A stretch of 41,027 nt of DNA from Actinomycetes bacterium (lineage in GTDB: Bacteria; Actinomycetota; Acidimicrobiia; Acidimicrobiales; Ilumatobacteraceae). Below the pieces are notes generated by a model that did not search any database, was not told the DNA's origin, and saw nothing but the letters and a program-made list of their open reading frames with translations. The stretch spans positions 1-41,027 of the forward strand of contig BJFW01000008.1 in assembly GCA_014190095.1 (NCBI GenBank). Reading direction: 5' to 3'. Made by a program: the position numbers and the translations under genes. Shown one piece after another: positions 1-8,542 of this stretch (the stretch's first letter is position 1; each line of letters begins with the position of its first letter).

Positions 1-1402
1 AAAAGTGCTTGTGCTCACCACGATCAATATCGCGTGTCGTCACTTCGGCAATTGAAACGGTGGTGTCTATTAGCGGTATTGACGTTCCGTCATAAGCAAG
101 CATGCGCATGCCCGCAAGCGATCCTGCGTTGTCGCCATCGAGCGCAATCACTTGACCGCGACTCGATGGGTTATTCGCGTCGGCAAGCGACTCGCCGTCC
201 ATTCGCACATATTGCAAAGTCTCTTCAACAACTCCGTATGGCTCACTGGCCACGATGAAACGGTCTTCGGCAATACCGACATACAAACCTTGACCGCTGC
301 CGCGAAGTGCCAGCATCATCGAGTTTGGTTCGTCAGCGCTTGCAACTGCAATTGCCACACTGCCTTCAAACTCGGCAACAGTTTCTCTAAACGCATCCAC
401 AAATGCCATTCCTGCTGCGTTCTTGCGCGCAACCACAGTTGGAATGACCTTTGCATCGGTGGTAATTGGCTCTGCAATATGCAGTCCGTTGCGCACTTTG
501 ATGTCGGCATGGTTATCGACGTCGCCATTGAGTGCGGCAAGCATGTACGGAGCAGCTGAATTGCCACCCACTTCTTCGCTGTTTACTGGATGCGCATTTG
601 GTTCAGAAATAATTCCGACGCTCGCCCAACGTGTGTGCCCAAGGATGGACACTCGAGCGTTCGGTTGGCTGATAAGCAGCCGCAACAACGCGTCATTGGA
701 AACCGTTGTGCGCATGGCACGGGTGTTATCACCAAGTTCACCAATTTCAGCCGCTGCTTTATACACAAACGACCATGCTCGACTGCCTGCACCAACGCGC
801 ACCGAGCCGTTGGTAAACAGCGTGTCATCAAGTCGACCGGCTAGCAACGGAGCAACTCGCTTGTCGGTTACGTCTAAGCCATGGCCCCACACCAGCACAT
901 GCACGCCGGCAGAGTCACGACCGCGAACTTCCATGCGATCAAGTGCAGAAAAAGCCTGCTGAATTGATAGGTATGCATTGCGTGCACTTGCACTTGCGTC
1001 TTTGCCTGCTAATTCGCCAACAGCCTTTGCTGTGCGTAATCGATCGTTTCGTAACGACCAGGTGGCGTCGCGCAGAGCAATGAGTTCGTTACTGCGACGT
1101 TCTACTTCGCGGGTTGACAGCCCAGACTCTGATTCCAATTGCGTTTCGGCTCCGCTTGCCAAGCCGTCTAATTGATCGACACGTGAAACTAGGCCACTCA
1201 CCAAAGCGATGTTGTCAATCAGCGTTCCAAGCCCAGATTCACCGCGTAAGGCCGCATCTGCTTCGGCTACCAACCGACCAGATTCAGCAATGTTCCCCGC
1301 AGCACCGGCAGCAATTGCTCGGTCAAGGGCATCCAGAATGTCGGCGGCAAGTGGCAATGGTCTTGCCGAGGGCCGCGACACAACGCAGATGATGCCGCAC
1401 AT
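1..1402 (-). CDS. glmS: glutamine-fructose-6-phosphate aminotransferase-like protein (GlmS family, N-terminal glutaminase part, truncated by window start)
   Basis: Manual minus-strand translation from complement(1400..1402): MCGIICVV (N-terminal Cys nucleophile), RMEVRGRDSAG, ILGHTRWASVG, NAHPV, ALNGDVDNH, TTRDIDRGE. Open to position 2. Not in the ORF track because it runs off the window. Confidence 0.85.
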   Translation of the reverse strand, partial: MCGIICVVSRPSARPLPLAADILDALDRAIAAGAAGNIAESGRLVAEADAALRGESGLGTLIDNIALVSGLVSRVDQLDGLASGAETQLESESGLSTREVERRSNELIALRDATWSLRNDRLRTAKAVGELAGKDASASARNAYLSIQQAFSALDRMEVRGRDSAGVHVLVWGHGLDVTDKRVAPLLAGRLDDTLFTNGSVRVGAGSRAWSFVYKAAAEIGELGDNTRAMRTTVSNDALLRLLISQPNARVSILGHTRWASVGIISEPNAHPVNSEEVGGNSAAPYMLAALNGDVDNHADIKVRNGLHIAEPITTDAKVIPTVVARKNAAGMAFVDAFRETVAEFEGSVAIAVASADEPNSMMLALRGSGQGLYVGIAEDRFIVASEPYGVVEETLQYVRMDGESLADANNPSSRGQVIALDGDNAGSLAGMRMLAYDGTSIPLIDTTVSIAEVTTRDIDRGEHKHF

Positions 1403-1411
1403 GGTTACAGG

Positions 1412-2722
1412 TTACCGAGCCCCGCCGAAGCGCTGCGATACAACCTCGGCAAGCCCTTGTGCCACAGCGTCTGCGGTTTCTTGGCTTGCAGCTTCCACCA
1501 TCACACGAACAACCGGCTCGGTTCCGCTTGTTCGCAACAGCACGCGACCAATTCCATCCAAACGCTTTGTTGCGTCCGCGATTTCGGTCGCAAGTTCGTC
1601 AGCCGGGCTGTTCACAACTTGTGCAACACGAATGTTGATCAAGGTTTGTGGAAGTGAAGTCATTGCATTGCGCGCAAGTGTTGCCAGCGGTTTTGCTTCT
1701 CGTCGAACTAAGTCCACAAGCATTGCCCCTGCTAGCAAGCCGTCGCCCGTTGTTGCATAGTCACGATAAATAATGTGGCCGCTTTGCTCGCCACCCAACA
1801 CCACTCCGTGTTCGTCGAAGGCGACAAGAACGTTTCTGTCGCCAACTGGTGTGGTGACCACATTGATTCCCGCTTTTGTCATTGCTTGATGAAAACCAGC
1901 GTTTGTCATCACCGTTACTGCAACCGAGTTTGACTTCAACATTCCACGTTTGTGCAGATCAATCGCAGCAAGTGCAATCAAATGATCGCCGTCTACAACG
2001 TCACCAATATGGTCCACAGCAATCACACGGTCTCCGTCACCATCAAATGCAAGACCTAAATCAGCCTTGTGTAAGCGAACTGCTTCACTCACCACTTCTG
2101 GATGTGTTGCACCGCAACCTTCGTTGATGTTCTTTCCATTTGGTCGATCGTTCAACACAATGACCGTTGCACCCAGTCGGGCGAAAACTTCTGGCGCGAC
2201 ATCGCTCATTGCACCATTGGCGCAATCCAAGACCACGCGAATGTTGGCAAAAGCTAAAACTGGAAACAGGCCAACAATGTGGGCCGCATACTCGCCGAGC
2301 AAATCAACTTGTGCAGCAGAAGCAGCAGGCACTGTGGTCGAACCAGTCATGTGCGATTCAATTGCGTCTTGTTGTGCATCGCTCAACTTCACGCCGCCAT
2401 TGGCAAAGAGTTTCACGCCATTGTCTGAGTACGGGTTGTGTGATGCAGTAATCGCCGCGCTGCCACAGCCTCGTTTCGCGGCCAAAAATGCAATCGCCGG
2501 TGTTGGGGCTACTCCGAGTAATTCGACTGACACACCACCTGCAAGTAACCCGTTCGCGAGTGCGGTCTCCAATCGTTTGCCAGATTCACGAGTGTCACGT
2601 CCTACCAAAACTTTGGTGACACCAAGTTGACGCGCAGCAACCAACCCAAGTTCTGCAACATATTCCTCGGTAAGTTCCGTGAAGGCGACTCCACGCACAC
2701 CGTCGGTGCCAAATCGAAGCAT
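1412..2722 (-). CDS. glmM: phosphoglucosamine mutase
   Basis: FGTDGVRG N-terminus, ITASHNPYSDNGVK phosphoserine loop, DGDGDR metal loop, RTSGTEPVVRVMVEA C-terminus. Confidence 0.97.
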   Translation of the reverse strand: MLRFGTDGVRGVAFTELTEEYVAELGLVAARQLGVTKVLVGRDTRESGKRLETALANGLLAGGVSVELLGVAPTPAIAFLAAKRGCGSAAITASHNPYSDNGVKLFANGGVKLSDAQQDAIESHMTGSTTVPAASAAQVDLLGEYAAHIVGLFPVLAFANIRVVLDCANGAMSDVAPEVFARLGATVIVLNDRPNGKNINEGCGATHPEVVSEAVRLHKADLGLAFDGDGDRVIAVDHIGDVVDGDHLIALAAIDLHKRGMLKSNSVAVTVMTNAGFHQAMTKAGINVVTTPVGDRNVLVAFDEHGVVLGGEQSGHIIYRDYATTGDGLLAGAMLVDLVRREAKPLATLARNAMTSLPQTLINIRVAQVVNSPADELATEIADATKRLDGIGRVLLRTSGTEPVVRVMVEAASQETADAVAQGLAEVVSQRFGGAR

Positions 2723-2771
2723 CGTTTACACACACATCCGCGCGACGAACATCGCGCGAACCAACACGTGA

Positions 2772-3167
2772 TTAACGCTTCGTGTACTGAGGCGCCTTGC
2801 GCGCCTTCTTGAGGCCGTACTTCTTGCTTTCCTTCTTGCGCGAATCGCGAGTAAGCAAGCCAGCCTTACGAAGCACTGAGCGCTTTGTTTCATCCAACTC
2901 GAGAATGGAGCGAGCAATCGCCATCCGAAGTGCGCCAGCCTGGCCAGCAATTCCGCCACCCTGAATGTCACAGTCAACGTCGTATGTCGTTTCTGCTTCC
3001 ACAACACGAAAAGCTTCGGTTGCTGCGGCACGCTGCAATGCGTTTGGAAAGTAATCCTCAAACTCGCGTCCATTGATTACTACCTTGCCCGTACCTGGAC
3101 GCAAACGCACACGTGCGACTGCTTCCTTGCGGCGACCGGTTGTCTGTGTCAGTGGCTTTGTTCCCAC
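2772..3167 (-). CDS. rpsI: 30S ribosomal protein S9
   Basis: TGRRKEAVARVRL...PGTGKVVINGR; C-terminal KKARKAPQYTKR. Confidence 0.97.
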   Translation of the reverse strand: MGTKPLTQTTGRRKEAVARVRLRPGTGKVVINGREFEDYFPNALQRAAATEAFRVVEAETTYDVDCDIQGGGIAGQAGALRMAIARSILELDETKRSVLRKAGLLTRDSRKKESKKYGLKKARKAPQYTKR

Positions 3168-3195
3168 GGTTGCTCCTCTATTCGATCTTTGTTAA

Positions 3196-3645
3196 TCAGC
3201 GCGCTTTTGCGTGCGGTATGTTCAAAACTTTTGGTGCTTGCGCTTCGTGACCGTGCTCTGGTCCTGCGTGAACCTTCAACTTCTTAATCATCTGACGACC
3301 CAGTGGCCCTTTAGGCAACATGCCGCGGATGGTGCGACGAATTGCATCTTCTGGCTTACGGCTCAACAAGTTGCCGTAAGTCTGTGAGCGCAAACCGCCT
3401 GGGTAACCGCTGTAGTCGTGAACGAGTTCTTTTTCTGCCTTGCCGCTGGTAAGAACGATCTTCGATGCATTGACGATGACAACGTGGTCGCCAGTGTCCA
3501 TGTGCATGGAGAACATTGGCTTGTGCTTGCCGCGCAAAATTGCTGCGACTTCTGTGCACATGCGACCAAGAACCAAGCCGTCAGCATCAACAACATGCCA
3601 CTCGCGCTTAATTTCACTCGCTTTTGGACTGTACGTGCGCATCAT
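3196..3645 (-). CDS. rplM: 50S ribosomal protein L13
   Basis: WHVVDADGLVLGRM, GDHVVIVNASKIVLTSGK, GMLPKGPLGRQM; precedes rpsI. Confidence 0.97.
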   Translation of the reverse strand: MMRTYSPKASEIKREWHVVDADGLVLGRMCTEVAAILRGKHKPMFSMHMDTGDHVVIVNASKIVLTSGKAEKELVHDYSGYPGGLRSQTYGNLLSRKPEDAIRRTIRGMLPKGPLGRQMIKKLKVHAGPEHGHEAQAPKVLNIPHAKAR

Positions 3646-3735
3646 AAAAAACTACTTTCGAAAACTGAGGACTTGGCCGAAAACTCCGCCAAACGCTGCC
3701 CCTATGGACCGTTTCAGGATAGGGGTCGAGAGGGC

Positions 3736-4515
3736 CTAATCACAATCGGCTGGGTAGCCAACTTCCCACAAAATCAGGCCTTGTGGGGGTGCTACGGGTG
3801 CTGCCTGTGCCCTATCACCAGAAACGATGAGTCCACGCATATCGCTTGGCGGGCGCTTGCCCAAACCAATCTCGATGAAGGTGCCGACCAGCGCTCGGAC
3901 CATTTGATGGCAAAACGCATTAGCCCGAATATCAAACCTCAACACTCCCTCGCCAAGGTCGCGCCACTCAGCATTCATCACGTGCCGACGCATGGAGTGC
4001 TCAAAGGTGTCATGTTCATCGGCAGGTTTTGGCTTGCGACAAAACGCCGAGAAATCATGTTCGCCAATGACCGCATCGGATGCGAGCTGCATGGCTCGAA
4101 GCTTGAGTGGCTTCATGATGTGCCAAGCCGAATCGACCATAAAGGGATTAGGCGTTTCGGTATTCAATACGGTGTAGCGATACGAGCGCCACAGCGCAGA
4201 GTACCGTGCGTGAAAGTCAGGCTTTGTCCACACCGCTTCACGCACTGCAACAGACGGGCCACACAACGAGTTCAATTGCTTCATTAAGACTGGCAAATTC
4301 ACGCGGTCTGGCAGATCTGCGCCAATGATTTGTCCCCACGCATGCACACCTGCGTCAGTACGTCCAGCAGGAGTGATCTTTACTTCTTCTTGCAGAATTT
4401 GTGCGAGTGCGCCTTCAATCGCGGACGCGACCGTGTCAACTCCAGGATTAGTAGCAAAGCCATGAAATTGATCGCCCTTGTAGGCGATCGTCATGCGTGC
4501 GCGACGCATGGCCAT
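3736..4515 (-). CDS. truA: tRNA pseudouridine(38-40) synthase TruA
   Basis: AYKGDQFHGFATN, GRTDAGVHAWGQ, FLMVRALVG-like QMVRALVGTFIEIG; next to rplQ as in many bacteria. Confidence 0.95.
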   Translation of the reverse strand: MAMRRARMTIAYKGDQFHGFATNPGVDTVASAIEGALAQILQEEVKITPAGRTDAGVHAWGQIIGADLPDRVNLPVLMKQLNSLCGPSVAVREAVWTKPDFHARYSALWRSYRYTVLNTETPNPFMVDSAWHIMKPLKLRAMQLASDAVIGEHDFSAFCRKPKPADEHDTFEHSMRRHVMNAEWRDLGEGVLRFDIRANAFCHQMVRALVGTFIEIGLGKRPPSDMRGLIVSGDRAQAAPVAPPQGLILWEVGYPADCD

Positions 4516-4521
4516 GATGAA

Positions 4522-4893
4522 TCAGACGAGTTCGATGCGCGCCATTGGTGCATTGTCACCATGGCGTGGACCAAGCTTGAGCACGCGGGTGTATCCACCA
4601 TTGCGGCCGGTGTAGCGAGGTGCAACAACGTTGACCAACTTGTTGGTCATTTCCTTGTCATTCAAGTACGACTGGATCTGACGAATGCGGTGAATGCGCA
4701 TTGGGCCTTCACCCTGCGCCTTGATTGCCTTCGTGATCAACTTCTCAGCGATTGGGCGAAGCGCCTTGGCCTTGCCCTCGGTGGTCACAATGCCCTCAGC
4801 AGCAAAAAGTGATGCAGCGAGGTTCGCCATCAACAACTTTTGATGGTGTGCGCTATGTCCGAAGCTTCGGGCTCGTCTTGGTGTTGCTGGCAT
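4522..4893 (-). CDS. rplQ: 50S ribosomal protein L17
   Basis: HSAHHQKLLMANLAASLF, TTEGKAKALRPIAEKLIT. Confidence 0.95.
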   Translation of the reverse strand: MPATPRRARSFGHSAHHQKLLMANLAASLFAAEGIVTTEGKAKALRPIAEKLITKAIKAQGEGPMRIHRIRQIQSYLNDKEMTNKLVNVVAPRYTGRNGGYTRVLKLGPRHGDNAPMARIELV

Positions 4894-4934
4894 GTCTCAT
4901 CGTCTCCTATGAAGTGGTGCGTATTGGTGCGCTA

Positions 4935-5864
4935 TCAGATGCGCAGTGACAATCCGCGTTCGTCGAGCTTCAATTTGATTTCATCCAACGACTTCTGACC
5001 GAAGTTGGTGATGTTCAAAAGATCTTCTTCACTGCGAAGCAGCAATTCGCCAACAGTGTTGACCTGTGCACGCTTCAAGCAGTTACGTGGACGCTCGCTC
5101 AAGTCGAGGTCTTCAATGCTCAAGTCGAGGTCTGGTGAACCGGCACCCGTGCCTGCAAGCTCACCAAGTTCGAGTGCCATAGGCGCATCGCTCATGGTTG
5201 CTACAAGGTCGACCAATGAACGAAGTGTTGCGCCTGCTGATGCAAGTGCCTCACGTGGCTCAATGGTTCCATCGGTTTCGATGTCGATGATGATCTTGTC
5301 GTAGTTCGTTGACTGCTCAACACGTGTTGGCTCTACGAGGTAGGTGCAACGACGTACTGGTGAGAAAATTGCATCAATAGGAATGATGCCAATGACCTTG
5401 CGGGTGTCGCGATCGCTTGATGCATAACCTTTGCCACGCTCGATGGTGAGGTCTACAACCAAACGGCCCTTTGCTGACAAGGTTGCAATGTGCTGTGACT
5501 TGTTGAGAATTTCAACACCAGTAGGGCACACAATGTCGGCAGCAGTGATGTCTGCTGGACCCTTCACATCAAGTGTGATGACTACCGGTTCGTCGCCTTC
5601 AGAGACAACAACAATGTCCTTCAAGTTCAAAATGATTTCGGTTACATCTTCAGTGATGCCTTCAATGACATCAAACTCATGAAGAGCCGACTCGAACTTA
5701 ACCGAGGTAATTGCTGCGCCAGGAATTGACGACAACAACATGCGGCGAAGCGAGTTTCCAATGGTGTGACCCAAGCCTGGCTCGAGTGGACCAATCGAAA
5801 ACTTCTGACGGTTGCCTTCTGGCGTACCGATTGCTTCAACTGATGGGCGCTGAATAACAAGCAT
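4935..5864 (-). CDS. rpoA: DNA-directed RNA polymerase subunit alpha
   Basis: EPLEPGLGHTIGNSLRRMLLSS-type motif, RNCLKRAQVNTVGELLLRSEEDLLNITNFGQKSLDEI alpha-CTD. Confidence 0.98.
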   Translation of the reverse strand: MLVIQRPSVEAIGTPEGNRQKFSIGPLEPGLGHTIGNSLRRMLLSSIPGAAITSVKFESALHEFDVIEGITEDVTEIILNLKDIVVVSEGDEPVVITLDVKGPADITAADIVCPTGVEILNKSQHIATLSAKGRLVVDLTIERGKGYASSDRDTRKVIGIIPIDAIFSPVRRCTYLVEPTRVEQSTNYDKIIIDIETDGTIEPREALASAGATLRSLVDLVATMSDAPMALELGELAGTGAGSPDLDLSIEDLDLSERPRNCLKRAQVNTVGELLLRSEEDLLNITNFGQKSLDEIKLKLDERGLSLRI

Positions 5865-5895
5865 TGATATCTCCTATTGCCAATTCGTTTAGGGG

Positions 5896-6513
5896 TTACT
5901 TCGAGTAAAGCTCAACAATGAGCTGTTCGCGTACTGGTACATCGATTTGTTCGCGTGATGGAAGTTCGCGAACGGTGACCTGCTTGCCACCTTCTGCACG
6001 ATCGATCCAACCAACCATTTTGTGGTCGAGAGTGTCAATATTGTGCTGAATAACGATCATGTTTGCAGCCTTTTCAGAAAGCGTGACAACTTGTCCACGA
6101 CCAACGCTGTATGAAGGAATGTTCACGCGCTTGCCGTCGACCAACACGAGGCCATGGCTTACGAACTGACGTGCCTGTGGACGGCTATTTGCCCAACCTG
6201 CGCGGTACACCACGTTGTCCAAGCGGCACTCAAGCAAGCGCAACAGGTTCTCACCGGTTGGGCCAGCCAAACGTGAGGCCTCTTCGTACGCCTTACGGAA
6301 CTGGCGTTCAAGCACACCGTAGATGTACTTAGCCTTCTGTTTTTCCTGCAATTGCAAGAGGTATTCACTGCCAGCACCACGACGACGCGTGCGGCCATGT
6401 GTTCCTGGTGGGAATGGACGACGTTCAAGAGCCTTTGAGCCCTTGGTGTTCTCGTAAATGTTGACACCGAGACGGCGCGAAATACGCACCTTTGGTCCTG
6501 TATAGCGAGCCAT
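5896..6513 (-). CDS. rpsD: 30S ribosomal protein S4 (cysteine-free form)
   Basis: MARYTGPKVRISRRLG, LLRLLECRLDNVVYRAGWANSRPQARQFVSHGLVLVDGKRVNIPS (S4 domain). Confidence 0.97.
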   Translation of the reverse strand: MARYTGPKVRISRRLGVNIYENTKGSKALERRPFPPGTHGRTRRRGAGSEYLLQLQEKQKAKYIYGVLERQFRKAYEEASRLAGPTGENLLRLLECRLDNVVYRAGWANSRPQARQFVSHGLVLVDGKRVNIPSYSVGRGQVVTLSEKAANMIVIQHNIDTLDHKMVGWIDRAEGGKQVTVRELPSREQIDVPVREQLIVELYSK

Positions 6514-6516
6514 GAC

Positions 6517-6909
6517 TTACGGCCTCTTTCGCTTTGGCTGGAGGCAACCGTTGTGCGGAACTGGCGTTACATCTTTAATGCCAGACACTTCGATGCCAAG
6601 GTTTTGAATAGAACGCAGTGCGGTATCGCGACCCGAACCTGGGCCCTTTACATGCACTTCAACGCGACGAAGACCTTGTTCCATTGCTGCACGGCCAGCT
6701 TTTTCGGCTGCCATTTGTGCTGCGTATGGAGTGGACTTGCGCGAACCGGAGAATCCAACGCCACCCGACGATGCCCACGAAATGACATTGCCTTCCGTGT
6801 CGGTGATGGACACGATGGTGTTGTTGAACGAACTCTTAATGTGTACAACGCCGGTCGCAATATTTTTGCGATCGCGCTTGCGCTTACGGGGTGCTGGTGC
6901 CTTTGCCAT
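6517..6909 (-). CDS. rpsK: 30S ribosomal protein S11
   Basis: [36 protein letters not shown]. Confidence 0.98.
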   Translation of the reverse strand: MAKAPAPRKRKRDRKNIATGVVHIKSSFNNTIVSITDTEGNVISWASSGGVGFSGSRKSTPYAAQMAAEKAGRAAMEQGLRRVEVHVKGPGSGRDTALRSIQNLGIEVSGIKDVTPVPHNGCLQPKRKRP

Positions 6910-6912
6910 GAT

Positions 6913-7293
6913 TTACTTCCTCACTGCCATCTTCTTGTTGGCCACAGTCTTCTTCGGACCCTTGCGAGTACGAGCGTTGGTGTGTGTTCGCTGACCACGT
7001 ACAGGGAGACCCTTGCGGTGACGCGTTCCTTGGTATGAACCAATTTCAATCTTGCGCTTGATGTCGGTTTGTACGTCGCGGCGAAGGTCGCCTTCAACCG
7101 TGAGGTTTTGTTCGATGTACATACGAATCTTGTTGACTTCAGAGTCGGTGAGATTGCGAACACGGGTGTCTGGGTTGAGATCAAGTTCCTTGCACATCTT
7201 CTGCGCCGTGGTGTTACCAATGCCGAAAATGTAGGTCAACGAAATCACCAAACGCTTTTCGCGTGGGATGTCTACTCCTGAAATACGTGCCAT
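6913..7293 (-). CDS. rpsM: 30S ribosomal protein S13
   Basis: [49 protein letters not shown]. Confidence 0.98.
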   Translation of the reverse strand: MARISGVDIPREKRLVISLTYIFGIGNTTAQKMCKELDLNPDTRVRNLTDSEVNKIRMYIEQNLTVEGDLRRDVQTDIKRKIEIGSYQGTRHRKGLPVRGQRTHTNARTRKGPKKTVANKKMAVRK

Positions 7294-7306
7294 CTGATGT
7301 TCCTTC

Positions 7307-7420
7307 TCAGCCTTGACGTTGCTTGTGACGAGGGTTTTCGCAAATCACCATCACGCGACCGTGCCGGCGAATGACCTTGCACTTTTCGCAAATTTTCTTG
7401 ACGCTTGGTTTAACTTTCAC
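7307..7420 (-). CDS. rpmJ: 50S ribosomal protein L36 (zinc-ribbon form)
   Basis: Manual translation from GTG at complement(7418..7420): [37 protein letters not shown]. Below the ORF-track length cut-off. Confidence 0.95.
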   Translation of the reverse strand: MKVKPSVKKICEKCKVIRRHGRVMVICENPRHKQRQG

Positions 7421-7462
7421 TTCGAGCCTCGTGATTGGTGTTCGATTATTGGGTTATGAAAT

Positions 7463-7705
7463 CTATTTATGTCGGTATGTAATGCGGCCTCGAGTGAGGT
7501 CATATGGCGTTAGCTCTACTTGGACTTTGTCCCCTGGCAAGATGCGGATGTAATTCATTCGCATCTTTCCTGAAATATGAGCTAACACTGTGTGTCCGTT
7601 TTCGAGTTCGACGCGAAACATTGCGTTAGGCAGCGACTCTGTAATTGTGCCTTCCAGCACAATTGCATCTTCTTTGTTTTTTGGCAGGGCTTTCTCCTCA
7701 AACAC
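7463..7705 (-). CDS. infA: translation initiation factor IF-1 (true start may be CTG at complement(7685..7687))
   Basis: [63 protein letters not shown]. Confidence 0.96.
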   Translation of the reverse strand: MFEEKALPKNKEDAIVLEGTITESLPNAMFRVELENGHTVLAHISGKMRMNYIRILPGDKVQVELTPYDLTRGRITYRHK

Positions 7706-7821
7706 ACGGACATAGAAGCCAGTCGGAAGGAAATCCCTCCAAAAGGCGAAGGGTTATGCTACCGCCGCATTCCCCTGCCCCAAAACCCCAAAACACAGGG
7801 AGATGGGTGATTTCAGCAGGG

Positions 7822-8490
7822 TCATGATGAGCGATTCTTGATGCCGGCAACGGCCGCGCGGAGGCGGGCAAATACCTCATCTGGGGATCCAAGACCATCC
7901 ACTACAGCCAGTTTGTTCTGGTCTTTGTAATAGGAAATCAATGGTGAGGTCATGGCGTCATATAAGTCGAGGCGATGGTTAATGGCGTCGGGGGTGTCAT
8001 CGGCACGTTGCACCACAGATCCTCCACACTTTTCACACACCCAGGGGTTGGATTCATTTCCAGATGCCACATAGTTGGCTTGGCACTGCTCACAAACGCG
8101 ACGTGCCGACAATCGACTGAGCACCAACTCGCGCTTCACCTCAAGGTCTATAACGATGTCAATTGGGCGAACTTCGCTGATGTGATCAAGCGCCTGTGCC
8201 TGCGCCACCGTTCGCGGGAAGCCGTCCAAAATGAATCCGTTCACGCGGGCATCTTCTTCACCTATGCGACCTTGCACCAGGCTGATCATGAGCTCGTCAT
8301 TTACCAACTCGCCCTTGTCAAGCACTTCCTTGACAGCACGGCCAAGCGGCGAGTCTTTGCGTACTGCAGCGCGCAACATTTCACCAGTGGAGATATGAGG
8401 TGCACCAAATTCAGAAGCAATGCGCACGCACTGCGTGCCTTTCCCTGCGCCTTGACGGCCGAGCATGATGATGCGAATTGCGTTTGACAT
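7822..8490 (-). CDS. adk: adenylate kinase with Cys4 zinc lid
   Basis: LGRQGAGKGTQ P-loop, DGFPRT, lid CEQCQANY...WVCEKCGG. Confidence 0.97.
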   Translation of the reverse strand: MSNAIRIIMLGRQGAGKGTQCVRIASEFGAPHISTGEMLRAAVRKDSPLGRAVKEVLDKGELVNDELMISLVQGRIGEEDARVNGFILDGFPRTVAQAQALDHISEVRPIDIVIDLEVKRELVLSRLSARRVCEQCQANYVASGNESNPWVCEKCGGSVVQRADDTPDAINHRLDLYDAMTSPLISYYKDQNKLAVVDGLGSPDEVFARLRAAVAGIKNRSS

Positions 8491-8542
8491 AGCGGTGAAT
8501 CTTTAGTGAATATCCTGAAACGTGTTTCCTAGAGAGGAAACG

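Noticed and set aside
423-962. 179-aa plus-strand ORF
   Set aside because: Antisense to the glmS-like gene, whose motifs are clear on the minus strand.
3418-4287. 289-aa plus-strand ORF
   Set aside because: Antisense to rplM and truA, which are unmistakable; composition is typical of a spurious reverse-frame ORF.
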